A DNA stretch of 64,000 nt, taken from Aselliscus stoliczkanus (taxonomy: Eukaryota > Chordata > Mammalia > Chiroptera > Hipposideridae). Below are positions 20,941 to 32,705 of the stretch, in pieces; the first letter of the stretch is position 1; the number at the start of each line of letters is the position of its first letter. The notes under the pieces were generated by a model. It saw nothing but the letters and a program-made list of their open reading frames with translations, had not been told where the DNA came from and searched no databases. The DNA lies in the NCBI GenBank assembly GCA_033961575.1, contig CM066730.1, positions 139,651,523-139,715,522 on the forward strand. Reading direction: 5' to 3'. The position numbers and the translations under genes were made by a program.

Positions 20941-21470
20941 TCAGGCAGAGTAATAGTCCCCGCAAAGATGCCCGTGTCCTCACCCCTGGAACCTGTGACA
21001 TGGCAAGGTGGAATGTAGATTAAGATAGAATTAAGGTTGCTAGTCAGTTGCTAATTTTAAAAAATAGGGAGATCATTCTCAGCCCAGTGTAATCACAGGA
21101 GCCCCTAAAAATGGAAGATGAAAGCATAGTATGAGTCAGAGACAGAGATGACGTCAGAAGCAGGTCACTGGAGTGACGGAGTGATATGCTCTAAAGACTG
21201 AGCCCATAGTTGCTGGCTTTGAAGATGGAGGGAGGAGGACACAAGCTAAGAAATGTGGGTGGCCTCTAGCTTCTGGGAAAAGCAAGGAAACTGACTCTGC
21301 CCTGGAGCCTTCAGAAAGGAATGAAGCCTTCTTGACATCTTGATGTTAGTCCAGGGAGACTTGTGTCAGACTTTTGACCTACAGAACTGAGATAATAGTG
21401 TTATGTTGTTTTAAGCCACTAAATTTGTGGTCATTTGTTACAACAGGTATCGCAAAACTGTAATACACCA
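20941..21470 (+). mobile_element. MLT1-type LTR (a second, more diverged subfamily)
   Basis: Order of phrases: 'agtaatagtccccgcaaaga', 'ctggaacctgtgacatggca', 'ttaaggttgctagtcagttg', 'gagcccctaaaaatggaaga', 'agtcagagacagagatg', 'gctggctttgaagatggagg', 'taatagtgttatgttgtttt', 'aagccactaaatttgtggtc'. Contains a perfect CRE (TGACGTCA) at 21149-21156. Solo LTR without internal genes. Confidence 0.8.
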
Positions 21471-21717
21471 TCCCTCTAAAAATGCAGGCTCAGAGCTAAA
21501 GCATAGTACCACAGCTGGAAACTAGCGACTGCTGAGTACCCTGGAATTCTTCTCTTTCTAGTCCTAAATCTTAATCTAATTATATAGCCAACGTTTGCTT
21601 TTGTAGCTGCCACTGGGTGCCATTTGCTCAAACTGAATTTGCAGGACATGATAGCCCATAAAGCTGTTAATGCACATGGAGAGATGATATTTACCATATT
21701 GCCATTTCCATTGTAGA

Positions 21718-21965
21718 GTGCTGGCTAAGGACAGAGATCTTAGGTCAGGAAGAGCTGGACTCTAATTCCCATTCAACTAGCTGTGTGACTGTGAGTGAGC
21801 CCACTTGCCTCTTGAAGCTTCAACTTCTTCATCAGTAAATCTAAGCTAGTTACAGTACCAACATCATGGGGTTATTGTGTGCCTAAATGAGATTAGGTAT
21901 TTAAGGCATTTAGCACAGTGCCTAGTCCATTATTAAGGCACAGTAAATGGTACCTTAAACTTAAA
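21718..21965 (+). mobile_element. MIR SINE
   Basis: 'aagagctggactctaattcc', 'ctagctgtgtgactgtgagt', 'cttcatcagtaaatct', 'atggggttattgtgtgccta' and 'agcacagtgcctagtcc' in MIR order. Confidence 0.8.
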
Positions 21966-22098
21966 AAGTGAAGGAGTGGGCTGAGGTTGAATTTACCCCA
22001 GACACTCTTTCCTCTGGTTTTCCCTAAGGCTTAGACTGGAGATTACCTGTTTTGCATATATGGTAGTATGTATGGTATCCTGGAATACTGAACAGGTG

Positions 22099-22101
<3 letters not shown>

Positions 22102-22139
<38 letters not shown>
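22102..22139. repeat. (TG)n microsatellite
   Basis: About 37 bases of uninterrupted TG. Confidence 0.97.
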
Positions 22140-22140
<1 letters not shown>

Positions 22141-22588
22141 ACACGCTGAACTCAACACAATTCACAAGTGCTATTAATATAACAAGAGATGAAGTTTAAA
22201 TAATAACACACACTTTAACTGAACTCTGTGGCTGGTGTATGGTAACCACTCCATTCTCCATCAGTCCATTTCCATGGCCCTGGTCTAAAGGCTATCAGCA
22301 GTGCTCTTGGGATGGCTAAAGATGGCAAAATACCTCCCCTGAGCTTCTGCCTGAAACCCCTTCCAGAGCCCCTCTTCTGAAGTCTGCAGCCCATTCAGCA
22401 GTTAACAGATGCCTTTCTTTAGCTATCACCCATCATCTCATTCTGAAAACAGGGTCTTATCGACCACCTACAAAACCTGTTCTGACTTCAAGACATGGAA
22501 GAGAATCTTAGTTCCTTTACCTCATCCTCACCAACTTGTCTTACCAGTGCATCCTCTCTTAAAAGAATGCATAAGATTAAAAGGACCT
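22140..22588. other. No gene seen
   Basis: Unassigned. 22400-22560 has faint L2-like pyrimidine-rich text. Confidence 0.4.
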
Positions 22589-22589
22589 G

Positions 22590-22815
22590 TTATAGAGTCT
22601 CATTCAGATCAGATATAGATTCTGAACCTAACTTGGCAAACCTAACTGTTTGCCTTTGAGCAAGTTGCTTAACTTCTCTGTGCACCATGTTCTTCCTCTA
22701 TAGAATGGAGATGATACCTGCCTCACAGGATGAGGACTGGAGATGATATATAGAAAACAACAAGCAGGATGCCTGGCATTATACAGGTGAATTATAGCAA
22801 TAGTGATAATAATAG
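22590..22815 (+). mobile_element. MIR SINE
   Basis: 'gcctttgagcaagttgctta', 'acttctctgtgcaccatgtt', 'ctctatagaatggagatgat', 'ctgcctcacaggatgaggac' and 'gatgcctggcattatacagg'. Confidence 0.75.
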
Positions 22816-22975
22816 CATTACTACTTTATTGCTTGTTTTCCCTCCAAAATAGCCTCCAGTCCCCTTTCGGGCCTCTTTTCCCAGCCTCTTCTCTGAGGTC
22901 CCATGTCTAGGAGAATTCCTCTGCTATGCTGAGTTATAACACTTATGATAACGGCATAGCTGGACCCCATCTTTT

Positions 22976-23428
22976 TTTTTAAAAGATTTTATTGGGGAGT
23001 TGGGGGAGGGGAACAGCGTTGGGGAACCGGAGAAAGGGAATAGCCAAGTTGCTGTTTTTTGTTCTTCAGTCTAGTTGTAGAGGACGTCGCTTCACTAGCC
23101 CATGTTGGTATTATCATTGCACTCTTCCCAAGTGAGGCAGTCACTCTCTGGCCATTGGACTGCTGCTCATGGCAGCTCATGGCAGTTCATGAAAGCCCAC
23201 ACGAGCTGCCAGCCACTCACGGTAGCTTAAGGCAGCCCACTGCAGCCCCACTGCAGCCTATGCCATCACTGGCAACTCACGGCAGCCCAGCTCCAGGTTG
23301 AACTGTTTTTCACCATCTTAGCTGTAGAGGGCAGAGCGTCACTGGCCCTCATGTGGCATCAGAACAGGAGCCCTGCTGCTCAGAGCTGGCGTCCCAAGTC
23401 AACTCTTAACCAATGCACGACTTGGCCC
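22976..23428 (-). mobile_element. tRNA-derived SINE (long T+ form), antisense
   Basis: Read on the minus strand, it starts near 23428 with 'gggccaagtcgtgcattggt', includes 'gagggccagtgacgctctgc', a central block of repeated 'gagctgc'/'cagtgggctgc' words, and ends 'ccccaataaaatcttt'. AATAAA plus TCTTT makes it a T+ SINE. Target duplication 'tggaccccatctttt' (22961-22975) versus 'tggaccccacctttt' (23429-23443), 14 of 15 identical. The plus-strand open frame at 23059-23301 is a shadow of it. Confidence 0.9.
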
Positions 23429-23443
23429 TGGACCCCACCTTTT

Positions 23444-23840
23444 ATGTTATATTAGTTTCTAATTCGAGCAAAGAATGCATTTCAATGTGGCACCATTTAA
23501 TAAAAATCTAACCTGCCTCCTACCCAGCAGAGACTATGGGAGCTTATTAAGATAATGTCTTTCTGGCACTTATAGCCCTTTGAAAGACATTCACTAAATA
23601 AACAGTGATATTTGATTTTTGTGTTGTTTGTTTTAGTCCATAATGCATGCTCCCTGAATTGTATTAATAGGTCCTCTGCAATGCTTATCACAATATGGGC
23701 ACTTGTTAAATTCCGTGAAGTACACAATGGTTGTGCATGTTGTTTATATGTGCCTCTGCTTTACTCTGGCCCCCTGCCCTCTCTCTTTCTCTCCTTCTGT
23801 CTATTAAACCTAGAATCCCCCTCTTCCTTCTAGGTTCCTA
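23444..23840. other. No gene seen
   Basis: Unassigned. Some L2-like words ('tgctccctgaattgtatta') but no clear order. Confidence 0.35.
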
Positions 23841-23843
23841 GCC

Positions 23844-24010
23844 CACTGATTTCCAACCCTGGCTGCACATTAGAATCACTTGGGGAGCTTTATAAGACTC
23901 CTGAGAGCCAGACCATACCCAGACCTATTAAATAAAAGTCTCTGAAAGTGAGACCCAGGTATCAGTGTTTTCTAAACTTTCCTAGATGATTCCATTGTGT
24001 CACCAAGGTC
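23844..24010 (+). mobile_element. MER5-like hAT-Charlie MITE
   Basis: 'ctggctgcacattagaatca', 'cttggggagctttataagac', 'accatacccagacctattaa', 'gagacccaggtatcagtg' and 'agatgattccattgtg' follow the MER5-group layout. Confidence 0.7.
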
Positions 24011-24628
24011 GACTCCTATACATTCAGTCAGACCCTAATCAAATGACATATGAGAACAGAAAAGTGATATTTGACGTTTTATTTCCACTCAGCTCTGCAT
24101 TCCTTGAGGGCCAGCATGATCCCCTATTCTTCCTTCCTCTCAATGAATAACAGTACCTGGCAAAGAACAAACACTCACATATATTTCTTTTGGGGCTAAA
24201 AGCATATCCTTCCCAGCCCAAAGGATTTCCCCCATGTGCCTGGATTTTGTAGCAGTTGATATATGAATACCTCTTATAAATTCTAATTATCTATCTTTTG
24301 GTTGTTCAGATTCTCTCAGGTTAGCAGTTCTACCACTTACGAGTAATTTTATTGCACCATTTAGCAGGGAGAACAGCTCATGGCCATGTGGTATGAAGAC
24401 TGCTGCCACCCAGAGGGGTGCCAGGTATGGCTGTGGCAATCCAGGGGAAGGCCTGAGGTGCAGGGACGTGGGACAGAAAAAGCACAGGCCTCCTAATCAC
24501 ACAGGCTCAGGTTTAAATCTTCACCCCACTGTGTGCCATGCGCACATGGGGGCTAGGGCTTTAACGTATGAACTTTGGGTAATATTATTAAACTCATATT
24601 GAACATAATATGAGTTCAGCAATATTAG

Positions 24629-24630
<2 letters not shown>
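24011..24630. other. No gene seen; MIR-like scrap at 24475-24535
   Basis: 'cacacaggctcaggtttaaa' resembles the MIR B-box area. Otherwise unassigned. Confidence 0.35.
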
Positions 24631-24631
<1 letters not shown>

Positions 24632-24691
<60 letters not shown>

Positions 24692-24703
24692 ACACACACA
24701 CAC
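24632..24703. repeat. (TC)n then (CA)n compound microsatellite
   Basis: About 58 bases of TC followed by 14 bases of CA. Confidence 0.97.
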
Positions 24704-26065
24704 TCACCCCCAGCCTCCCCCACCCCCATCTCGCAATTTCCCCTGAGAGAATCAGAAAAGCATCAGGGAAGACAAATCACACTTAGATCTTGTGGGTTGA
24801 GCAGGAAAGTCTTAGATAATAACAAAGGCTTTCCAAGCGGAGGAAAGAGCAATTCAAGTCTGTTAAAAGACATGGCATATTTTGAAATCGGCGCAAACTT
24901 CACCAGTTTCCACTAGAACTTGGAGTTGGCAAGAGAAAAGTTAATGGTAGAAAATACAAGAAATGTAGTTTGGCGGCATATCATTCATAGTCAAGCGTAT
25001 CCAGATGAGAACTTCGGATTTTTCCCTTGGGGTCGAGGATTATTGTGCCAGTGGTTAGAGTTCTCTGGATATCTCTTCTTTTCCAGACTAGCTGGTGGAT
25101 CTTTGATTGCAAAGTCCTTGACAAATGTTGCTTTATAATCCACCCGAGCCTAAGATTGTACCTTAGAAATGTAACAGGAATGACTTGCTCCATGACCTTG
25201 GCATATAAGAACTATCTTTATCTTTTTCAGTTGTTCAATTTGAATTAAAGCCAGCTGTAGTCTCTTTCCTCCAGACTGGATTGAAATCTGGCATTATTCT
25301 CTTGAGGCTCCATCACCGCTGTCTGCTTCCGAACTCTCCAAGAACCCTGGGTCTTGCATGCTGCAAACAGAAGGTCTTCTCTTCCCGCATGGGAAGGGCC
25401 CTGCTGCCGGCTCCGTGCAGCGGGTTCTCCTCTCTGCCCGTGGGTGGTCCTCAGCCTGGGTCAGCTCTGCCTTTCCTCCATCACCTGTCTGTAGTACTTC
25501 TCCATGCTATGACAATGTCTCCCTGGGCCATGCTTCCCTTTTCTGGCTTGTCTCCCAGTGCAGCCAGCTCCATTCCACTTGTTAAATGCTCTGCTCCACC
25601 TGGAAAGCCCTCAGTCCTTAACGTTTGGCCCTTAGCCTTTGGTCCTTACATTTTCTGAAGCCATGTTCTCCACCTCTGGGTGCTGTTCTGCCACGTGCTT
25701 GGCTGTCTGTCCCTTGCAGCTCTAAATTTCTCCCTAGCTCCTCTTTAGACTTGGGATGGTTGTATTAATACTCTTCAAAACACAAGGCTTTTATTTCTCT
25801 ACTTCACTAGGGCTATCTGAATGAATTGCATTGATGGGCCTGACCTCCAAAACACAAATGCCTGTTTAAAATAAAAGGCGGATTATTATGTAATGAACTA
25901 TATTCAGTTTACTAAATAGTTAACTTAAACATAAATATATGTATATATTTGTGCTGAATAGATGTATAATTTATGCTAATGATAATTACATATAATACAA
26001 AGGCATAATAACTCCACTGAAGCTGTGGCATTCATCGCCAATGCTTTATTTCGCTTCTGCTCAGC
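24704..26065. other. No gene seen
   Basis: 24700-25270 unassigned. 25280-25740 is richer in GC and pyrimidines, with a 125-codon open frame (25281-25658) that lacks domains and splice sites and may be an L2-derived shadow. 25860-26000 is strongly A/T-rich. Confidence 0.4.
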
Positions 26066-26069
26066 AGCC

Positions 26070-26225
26070 ATATACTGATCACTTGACATACCCCAGCAAC
26101 TGTGCTGGGCACTAAGAACAGAATATGGCTATGACATCATCCTTGTCCTCAAAGAGATTAGGATTTACTTGCGGAGTAAGACAGCTAATCGCTAATGCAT
26201 CAGGAACACCTTTATGAAGGAATGA
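26070..26225 (-). mobile_element. L2 3' end, antisense
   Basis: 'tactgatcacttgacatacc', 'aactgtgctgggcactaaga' and 'atcatccttgtcctcaaaga' are in antisense L2 order. Confidence 0.6.
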
Positions 26226-27220
26226 TTAGGCTGACAGTGTTGTTGTATCATGACAATAAGAGCTTCTGTATTTTCTGTGCTGTTTCTGTTTTTGCCTTGG
26301 GTTAATCTTGTGCATATCTAGAATCTACAACAGTGTCCCTTATTTCCTCAGTTGTATCCTTGTAAGCTATGACCATTGAAACAAAATAACTCCCCAATCT
26401 CTATACAAGGGGGTTTGGCATATCAAAGTCTTGTTTTTTTTTGCTCATATGAACCCGGATGTGATTAGGGAACACAAGCTACTCCAGGTGGTCACTTGGA
26501 GAGCCAGGCTCTTTGGGCTTCTTACTTCTTATGGGGAAATGGTAAAGCCACCATCTCAGTAGGTGGTGCAATGCAAAGGGTACATCAGCTTTTAACCATT
26601 GCTACCCAGGAATGACACATATGGTTTTTCCTATAGGCCATTAGTCAGAACTTCTAACAGAGCCCTGAGCTAACTGTAAGAAAGGCTGGAAAGCATAGGG
26701 GAGCCTGTGAATTTTTTTTTTTTTTGATGATCGTGACTGTTGCTACCACTAGAACAGTGATTTTACAGCATGAACCTTAAAGTATTTGAATCCTGATTCT
26801 CTGTTAGTTACTTTTGGAGTCTTCAAGGGGAGGACAAAATAAATAACATCCCTCTTTCCTGCTGAACTCTGAGCATAGTAAGCACTGAAAGAATAAAGAT
26901 GGAGGCCAAAGAGTATCATCTATGTTAATGCTTGAGGACAGATTATAGGATGGAACTTTATTAGCCAAGTAGTCCCATTGATGGAATTCCAGAATTAGAC
27001 TGATTGCTGGAAGGTAAGACTGATGGCATGATGGAACTCAGGAGAACTCCTGTCTTCTACAAGACTACTGGCTCCCAACAGATAAGGAGGAAAAAGTGAA
27101 GATGAATAGGGCATGCTCAGTTACTCTTCACCTACTTACCAATTAGGTAGGTCATCTCACCTCTCTAAGAGTAGTATAAGTAAAGAAGATAAAAGAAACA
27201 CTAATGGAGCCCCTACAGAA
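26226..27220. other. No gene seen
   Basis: Unassigned. T-run at 26712-26725. Confidence 0.4.
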
Positions 27221-27224
27221 AGCT

Positions 27225-27345
27225 CAGAGTGAGGAAAACGAGTTTCTCATTAACTCTTACTAGTTGTGTCATTTGGGTCAGCCACACAGCCTCTCTGACC
27301 ATCAATTTGTTCACCAATAAAATGGCCATTGTAATATCTCAAAAT
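27225..27345 (+). mobile_element. MIR fragment
   Basis: 'actagttgtgtcatttgggt', 'acagcctctctgaccatcaa' and 'caccaataaaatggccat' match the MIR core. Confidence 0.6.
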
Positions 27346-28250
27346 GTTTCATCTTGGGTCTTTGAGAAGTACCAGAAATGAGGAGATGTGCTGGACTTAA
27401 TAATGGGAAAGAGTTCTTCAAATGCCTCATATAAAATACTCATGAATGCTCTAGCTGGAACTACTTACAAGTTTATGAGCACAGATGGCTTTACACACGT
27501 TCTCTAACCCCAACATGCACATAATTTAAAAAATATTTTGAAACCTACCTGCTTATCACTCAACAAGCCTCTCCTTATAACCCTCTAGTGTTTTTCCTGT
27601 TCGTAACAGTTAATGTCTGAAAGCACCCTTTTCCCACAAAGGCAAAACTATCTACTTAATGTCTCTCCTTGATGGTTTACATTTTAACTCTTTCATGACT
27701 GTTTCCATGTGGGTTTCACTGGCACTCCAGAAGAGAAAATGCCCAAATCAAAATTGTCATTTTTAGAAAAGTGAGCCTTTCATTTTCTTGGTAAAAGACT
27801 AATTAGCCTAGGGCTCAGAGAGTCTAAGGTTGAGCCTTCTCAGATAAGAAATTGCCTTCTTCAAATTTAAAAGATTTTTAAAAGTTGAAATGTTTTAAAT
27901 GAAAGTATTAAATTATACAATTACATGTGTAGACTCTGCCATTGAGGGAGTTATTTTCATAGTGTAGGCTGAATGTAGCATAAAAATATTTACTGCTCTG
28001 AAATGTCAATATGAAATAATCAGAATCTAAAATTAAATATTTACTGTATAATCAGCCTGTATTCATCTATGCACAATGTTCCCTGAGAAACACTGATTAC
28101 GCTGAATTTGACCACCTGGATCCTCCTGATATTTTCAGGCTTAGAAAGCAACTACTAAAGTCTCACTCACAGGCATTTTCTAAAAGCTTTTCAAGAAAAC
28201 AACTTTGTAGAACAAGGAAGTATGCCATGGTGGTGACTTACGGAAGTTCT
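27346..28250. other. No gene seen; AT-rich unassigned DNA
   Basis: No repeat family recognised. 27880-28200 is rich in TAAT/ATTA words but shows nothing specific. Confidence 0.4.
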
Positions 28251-28251
28251 G

Positions 28252-28255
<4 letters not shown>

Positions 28256-28285
<30 letters not shown>
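28256..28285. repeat. (CA)15 microsatellite
   Basis: Uninterrupted 30-base run. Confidence 0.97.
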
Positions 28286-28287
<2 letters not shown>

Positions 28288-28334
28288 AGATGAGATGAGT
28301 CACCCTGCTCATCTCCTTTGGCCCCATCTCCTAG

Positions 28335-28560
28335 GCCCACCTTTAATTCAGTTAAGTCAACAAATCCCCACAGATCTTCACCAACTCGGTGACAAACACT
28401 GAGCTAGGGAATGGGGCTATAAATGTGGTCTTTGTTCTTGGGGAGTTCAGAATCTAGTGAGAAAGGCAGATAAATAAGCAGCCAAAGACATAAGTCCATT
28501 GTCATAAGTCCTATGTTAAGAGTAAGCCCAGTGGCAGAGGGTTAGAGACTTGAAAAGGGC
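28335..28560 (-). mobile_element. L2-class repeat, antisense
   Basis: 'gtcaacaaatccccacagat', 'acaaacactgagctagggaa', 'ttgttcttggggagttcaga' and 'tctagtgagaaaggcagata' are in antisense L2 order. Confidence 0.6.
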
Positions 28561-29080
28561 CATCAAACCCGCTTTAAGGTATTCCCAACTGAAACCAAAT
28601 GTAATTTTGTTTATTTTATTAATTTCTATGCAAGTGAAAGAACAAACCCCAATATTAACTATTTTAAAGGCCCTATTTTCAATATTTATTGCAAAATGAA
28701 CATTAAGTCTGCCAATTCAATAATATGGAATGAAGTTGACTATAGGTTACAGCCTTGTGAACATGCTGGAAATGGCAAGAGATGACCTAGAAAGTCCTAG
28801 ACTAGATAACAGGAAGTCAGGGTTTAAGTTATGTGATCTTGGGTTAAAAATAAGTGCATTCGCATGGCTACTGTTTTGTTGTCTGAAAACCAAGGGAGCT
28901 GAATCAGTTGATCTCAGGTTCCCGCCACCTCTGAAAACTGATTATATTAACTACAGATCATTCTTATTTAAAAAATAAATAAATGGAACATCCCAGAAAT
29001 GCTCCAGCAGGGAATGGTATTAGCCTAATTCAAATTACAGATTTAATTTGCTTATTCACCAATCAGTGGGGCAACAGAAC
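28561..29080. other. No gene seen
   Basis: AT-rich, unassigned. Short open frames here lack domains. Confidence 0.4.
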
Positions 29081-29081
29081 A

Positions 29082-29312
29082 GGTCAAGAGCATGGTCTGG
29101 GATCCACCAGAACTGGGTTTGAATTCAAGCTTTGGCACTTTACTGGCTATGAAGCTATGAGCCATTTGTTTAACTTTTCTGGACTTTTCATCTCTAAAAT
29201 TAGGAGGTTAAAGCTTCTCTCACATGGGAGTTGTTAGAATTAAACAAGATAATGAATCTAAGAGCACAGTACTGGGCACAACAGAGACTTTCAATACACA
29301 GTATTTTAATGA
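29082..29312 (+). mobile_element. MIR SINE
   Basis: 'aagagcatggtctgggatcc', B box 'gggtttgaattcaagc', core 'ttgtttaacttttctggac', 'gggagttgttagaattaaac' and 'gcacagtactgggcacaac'. Confidence 0.82.
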
Positions 29313-29765
29313 GTACTTCTGTGGGGCTCACTCTGTCCAAGGTGCTGAAGGAAAACCTAGTCCATGCTTATAATCTGGAAGAGACAAACCTATGTAAATT
29401 ATCATATCTTGTACACATGGAACGTATATAGTAGAAGCATGAATGAAATACTATCAGAGCACAGAAAGAGTGATCCTGATGACAGTATGAAGCAGGGGTA
29501 GGGTCTAGAAAAGGCTATATACATAGGAGATAATATGGCAACTGGATTTAATGTGCAAGTATATTATCTAGGAAAACAAGGCAGGAGGGGACAAAGAAAG
29601 AAAGGAGCATGAGCAAATGTCCACAGGCCTAATGGTACATGTGATTAGAAAGTAATGAGCAGTCTGATTGATCTACGGGTGAGATCAACAAGGCAGCCTG
29701 GGTCGCCCTGTGAAAGGTCACTTGAAGGAATTTGGGCTTCCAATATATAGATACCTATCAAAAGT
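29313..29765 (-). mobile_element. L2-class repeat, antisense
   Basis: 'ctcactctgtccaaggtgct', 'gtgatcctgatgacagtatg' and 'tcacttgaaggaatttgggc' recall the layout of the longer copy at 33-34.5 kb. Very decayed. Confidence 0.4.
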
Positions 29766-29858
29766 TGATTTAGTACATATTTATTTTTAATTTTTTAGAC
29801 TTCAGATTTTTTTACTGAGTCAGACTCCTTATTAGTCTGTTGGCTCATTTGTCTAAAT

Positions 29859-30028
29859 CAGGGGTAGACAAACAGCCTTCAGACCAAATCTGGTCTGAGG
29901 CTCAAGCCAAGAATGGTTTTTACATTTCAACTACATAATGTACTTGATGTTTCTCCTTGGCCACAAAGTGTAAAATATTTTCATTATTATTATTATTATT
30001 ATTCTGTTAAAGAAAAAATTTACTGACT
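29859..30028 (+). mobile_element. Non-autonomous DNA transposon (hAT-type), decayed
   Basis: Starts 'caggggtagacaaac', runs through 'ccaaatctggtctgagg' and ends 'aaaaaatttactgac', resembling MITEs whose ends read CAGGGGTCGGCAAAC. An (ATT)n run (29982-30003) sits inside. No coding capacity. Confidence 0.55.
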
Positions 30029-30084
30029 ATTGGTACAGATGATTAATATTAAACTCACAATATTTTGATTACAAAGCTGAACTG

Positions 30085-30160
30085 TCCATTAAATTTTACA
30101 AACATTTACTTTGTGCCTACCATGTGTCTGGAATTGTCTTTATCGCTGAAAAAATTCTTA
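30085..30160 (-). mobile_element. L2/MIR 3'-end scrap, antisense
   Basis: 'aaacatttactttgtgccta' and 'ccatgtgtctggaattgtct'. Confidence 0.5.
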
Positions 30161-30678
30161 TATGTCCAGCCTACATTTTGCATTATGAATCAGGTTCAGG
30201 ATTGAATGACTCGTTCTGTTCTTCCATGGATTCTCTGACTTCTTAGATATACTTTATGTTCTTTCTTAGATCTTATGGTAGTTAATTAAACTGGGGTTTT
30301 ATGTTTCTCCACCTTTTCTTTTTTCTTCCTAGCAGTTACCCCAACAATTCTACCAGTGTCTATTTTCTTTGCTTGAAAATAAGAATTTCCCTCTTATCTA
30401 AGTAATCTAAATTGCAGTTTTGTACAGGATCTATGTAAGCTGGACTGTAGATGATTGGCCCATATGTAAAAGAGGCCCTGATGCAATAGCTTAAACAAAG
30501 TAGAGCATATTTATCTTTCTCACATAATAGTCCTGGGGTAGTTGGTGAGAGATAGAATGGTGGCTCTGCTCCATAAGGGGTTGCACAAGGCTGGGCTTTT
30601 CTATCTTGTTGCTTGCTCCTCCATCCTTACATTTTACCCTTTTTCTGAGTGGTGCAAGATGGCTCACTACCACAGTGT
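30161..30678. other. No gene seen
   Basis: Unassigned, T-rich. Confidence 0.4.
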
Positions 30679-30679
30679 G

Positions 30680-30800
30680 TTCTAACACTTGGATCAAAGA
30701 TGGTGAGAATATAATACCTGCCTTGCAATATTGTTGCAAAATTATAGGTATGTAGTACACCTGAGCAAGTGCTACAGCTATCTATTATTACTAATACTTA
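30680..30800 (+). mobile_element. MIR 3' fragment
   Basis: 'atacctgccttgcaatattg' and 'ctgagcaagtgctacagcta' with a trailing 'attattactaat'. Confidence 0.5.
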
Positions 30801-30966
30801 GGTAATTGTCAGCTATTTAGTATGTGCTGAATAAAAATAATTTCAGTGGGGTTGAATTGTGAAATAAATATAAAGATGCATTTTTTTTTTTATCTTCTCC
30901 ATGGTTCTCGGACTGTGGCAGCTATTATCATAATGAGTATACCAGTATAGTTATACTTGAGAGGAA

Positions 30967-30993
30967 TTTTTGTTTTGTTTTGTTTTGTTTTGT
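30967..30993. repeat. (TTTTG)n simple repeat
   Basis: About five tandem five-base units. Confidence 0.9.
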
Positions 30994-30999
30994 TAGGAG

Positions 31000-32240
31000 C
31001 CAAAGACTGTCTTAAGGATTTCAATTCTAGCAAATTCTGAATTCCATGCATAGCTCAACAGCAAATTCTTTGAATCCCTGTACTTTTTTTTTTTCAGACT
31101 TTTTGCCTGTAGCCAAATCCTATTAAATATATTTCCATGTCATGTTGTGCTTAAATAATGTGGCAGGACAGGGCCTTGACTTAGAAACTGACACCCTTCC
31201 TCCGAGGAGGCTTCTTGCACAATCATCTCATACAGAAATCGTATCTTGTATTTTGCCTCTGTGGAAATGGACGACATTGTTAAAAATTTATTTTTGCTGC
31301 AAGAAAATCTGATTCTTGGTTTATTGTGTCAAACAGCTGCTAGTATACAGTGTTGGGCAGCTGTCCAGCTGTGAGGTTCATATAAATTAATTTAACCCTT
31401 GGGTACATTTCGAGTCCAATTAGAATGGTCCCTCCAGGTGCAACAGGGAGTTATGAACACTTTTCACCACTGGGGAGTGGATGGGGGTGGTCCAGATGAT
31501 TTGATGATGCCAAAGTAACATTCTCCAAATATCATGACAAGTTATCACATAACATACATTTATGACAGCTTGAATATATATATTCAATATACAGGTGAAG
31601 GAAAATCATAATAATACTTATGTGTATATCAGATTATAGAAGGTGGTATATGTTTTCTGTATCAATCCAAAGCATTTGACTAAAACTGAATTAGGCGCTG
31701 CCAATCAAAAATACCTCTCTTCCTCTCTCCTCATCTCCCTCTCTTAGCACTTAGATAGGATTTGGCTGGCTAAGTCTTGTGCATTGACTCCCTTAAAGGG
31801 AAAAATGTAAAATATAATCTTGTGAGCCTTTGATTTGCCTGCTGTGGACCTTGATCACTTGTTTGAGGAGCATTGGATTAAAGGTTCCGCACTGCCATCA
31901 CTCTAGGTAATTACTGGAACCAGTGTAATTGTAAATGCAATCCAAAGCTGGCGTGGAACTCTCATGGCTTCATCTATTTATAAAGTTTCTGTATGCATGA
32001 TTTATAATGTGTATATGTCATTGTTTAGGGTTAAAGTAAAATACAAAAAAAATAAATTATCATATAAACTTCTTACGTGCCAAAGCATAACTCCAGGGAT
32101 CATCAGACATGGCATGTAAGAAGCTCTGAATCAAATCAGATTTCAAAGTTGCTTATCTAAGGCTTAAATGGACCCTTTTTAGGACCTGGAGATTCCCTGT
32201 TTAAGTCTTAAATGCTATTTCAACTGATACATGTTTATTG
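31000..32240. other. Repeat-poor stretch, possible conserved non-coding element
   Basis: I recognise no interspersed repeat between about 31180 and 32110, unusual for this window. 31800-32010 mixes possible homeodomain-type sites ('ggtaattactgg') with balanced composition and has no simple sequence. No open frame or splice signal of note. This is a candidate only; conservation cannot be seen from one sequence. Confidence 0.3.
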
Positions 32241-32244
32241 AGAG

Positions 32245-32332
32245 GCAATATCATAGTATGGTTCAGAGCACGGGTTTTGGGGTCAGAGAGACTCAAGTTT
32301 GAATTGTGGCATTGTCTTTTGCTTTGGGAATG
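32245..32332 (+). mobile_element. MIR 5' fragment
   Basis: 'tatcatagtatggttcagag', 'cacgggttttggggtcagag' and 'caagtttgaattgtggc' are the MIR tRNA-like head and B box. Confidence 0.7.
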
Positions 32333-32334
32333 CT

Positions 32335-32475
32335 GTGGCCACCACATCTCCTGCCAACTTCCCTTCTTAAGATTTACTTAATCTATCCATAATTCTCCTT
32401 TAGACTTTAGCTCAAACACATTTCAACAGGAAGCCTTTCCTTAACTCAAAGATAAGAACTGGTCCCTATTATACA
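32335..32475 (+). mobile_element. L2 3' fragment
   Basis: 'tttagctcaaacacatttca' and 'ggaagcctttccttaactc' match sense L2. Confidence 0.5.
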
Positions 32476-32554
32476 ATAGGTACATATATACTCTATATTC
32501 AATAATAATATCACAACAGCAACAATGATACAATAACAATGATACCGTAATGGC

Positions 32555-32705
32555 TGGTATTACCAATCAGTTATTATGTACCAGGCGTTATGCAGGTGCT
32601 TTACCTATGTTTTCTTATTTAAATTTTTCAACACCCCTATGAGGTAGATACCATTATTGTCTTTTTACAGGTGAAGAAACTAGAACAATGTCTGCTGTTC
32701 AATAG
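32555..32705 (-). mobile_element. MIR SINE, antisense
   Basis: 'cagttattatgtaccaggcg', 'gcaggtgctttacctatg', 'acacccctatgaggtagata' and 'tttttacaggtgaagaaact'. Confidence 0.8.

Noticed and set aside
20219..21470. Provirus with two LTRs
   Set aside because: The two LTRs belong to different subfamilies, lie only 250 bases apart and enclose no gag, pol or env-like text; they are independent solo LTRs.
24981..25248. Overlapping plus and minus open frames as an antisense gene pair
   Set aside because: Neither translation shows a domain or compositional bias typical of coding.
25281..25658. 125-codon plus-strand open frame in a GC-richer patch
   Set aside because: Pyrimidine-rich, Ser/Pro-heavy translation typical of non-coding sequence; no splice sites or domain.
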